Origin: JAVBLV01 sp031553195
GTDB taxonomy: Bacteria > Bacteroidota > Bacteroidia > Bacteroidales > P3
Reading direction: 5' to 3'
DNA length: 5,700 nucleotides
NCBI GenBank assembly: GCA_031553195.1
Contig: JAVBLV010000057.1
Location: 1 to 5,700 of the forward strand
Made by a program: the position numbers and the translations under genes. The notes under the pieces were generated by a model, which was not told the origin of the DNA, did no database searches, and saw nothing but the letters and a program-made list of their open reading frames with translations. Within the stretch, counting starts at the first letter, position 1; every line of letters begins with the position of its first letter. Of this stretch, positions 5,425-5,700 are shown one piece after another.

Positions 5425-5700
5425 TCATTTGTTGATGACAATTTTACGGGTTTCTACAAATTGGTTGTCGACGGATAAACGGACAAAGTAAATGCCGTTG
5501 GGCAACTTATTTGCCGGGTAGTTTCTCTGTTCCCCGCCTTTGAAGCGGAGCGTTTCCATGCGTCTTCCCGTCAGGTCGAGGATTTCGAGGGTAGCTGCGG
5601 AGGCAGGCGCGTTTTTGAACTCAAAATGAATCTGGTCTGAGGCAGGGTTGGGGTAGATGGAAAAACGCCTGTCTTCCTCTTTGTCCGCTCCGGCAATACC
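5425..5700 (-). CDS. C-terminal part of a secreted protein with a T9SS type A sorting domain (5' end outside the window)
   Basis: Reading the minus strand from 5700, the frame is open for 91 codons to TGA at 5425-5427. The visible part is a classic Por/type IX secretion C-terminal domain (TIGR04183-like). It has FSIYPNPASD (visible residues 13-22), LEILDLTGRR (38-47), LPNGIYFVRL (66-75) and a final strand, TRKIVINK, ending at the stop codon. The domain directs export across the outer membrane by T9SS and is normally removed, with the protein released or attached to the cell surface. The functional part of the protein lies beyond the window, so its activity cannot be named. Base composition is clearly more GC-rich (about 50% in lines I counted) than the AT-rich genes beside it. 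It converges on the second regulator, with 62 bases between the stops. Confidence 0.92.
   Translation of the reverse strand, partial: GIAGADKEEDRRFSIYPNPASDQIHFEFKNAPASAATLEILDLTGRRMETLRFKGGEQRNYPANKLPNGIYFVRLSVDNQFVETRKIVINK

Overview
The window looks like chromosomal DNA of a Bacteroidota bacterium. Three observations support this: promoters of the Bacteroidota type (TAnnTTTG -7 boxes) precede the well-supported genes; there are no Shine-Dalgarno sequences before the starts; and a type IX secretion (T9SS/Por) C-terminal sorting domain lies at the right edge. Most of the DNA is AT-rich, but the right-hand edge is clearly richer in GC. I cannot name a genus from this sequence.

Layout: 1-110 holds the last 35 codons of a plus-strand gene that resembles the end of a PKD-like beta-sandwich domain. 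Positions 111-585 are a very AT-rich gap without a convincing gene, ending in the promoter of the next gene. Positions 586-3777 encode the main gene, a 1063-residue AddA/RecB-type helicase-nuclease with all superfamily 1A helicase motifs and a C-terminal PD-(D/E)XK nuclease. No AddB-like partner is visible beside it. A short spacer follows, then a small minus-strand gene of unknown function (3938-4186). Positions 4187-4430 are a divergent control region. Two tandem paralogous XRE-type helix-turn-helix regulators (4431-4850 and 4961-5362) follow, each with its own promoter. The window ends with a convergent, incomplete gene (5425-5700, minus strand) whose product carries the T9SS sorting tail.

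How the parts may work together: the helicase-nuclease is a self-contained DNA-repair gene (double-strand-break end resection) with its own promoter, and nothing links it functionally to its neighbours. The two regulators appear to have been duplicated together with their promoters. A near-identical 21-base segment overlaps the -7 box of each, and its core is the palindrome GTATTG-N5-CAATAC, which suggests auto- and cross-regulation. A second shared motif (GTAAATTACCCAT) lies further upstream of each. Ahead of the first regulator it forms half of a 10-base-arm inverted repeat between two divergent promoters. The best candidate for something undescribed is this small regulatory module: the paired regulators, the duplicated operators and the divergent small protein. 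This is inference from sequence alone. Nothing here looks like a CRISPR array, insertion sequence, tRNA or rRNA.
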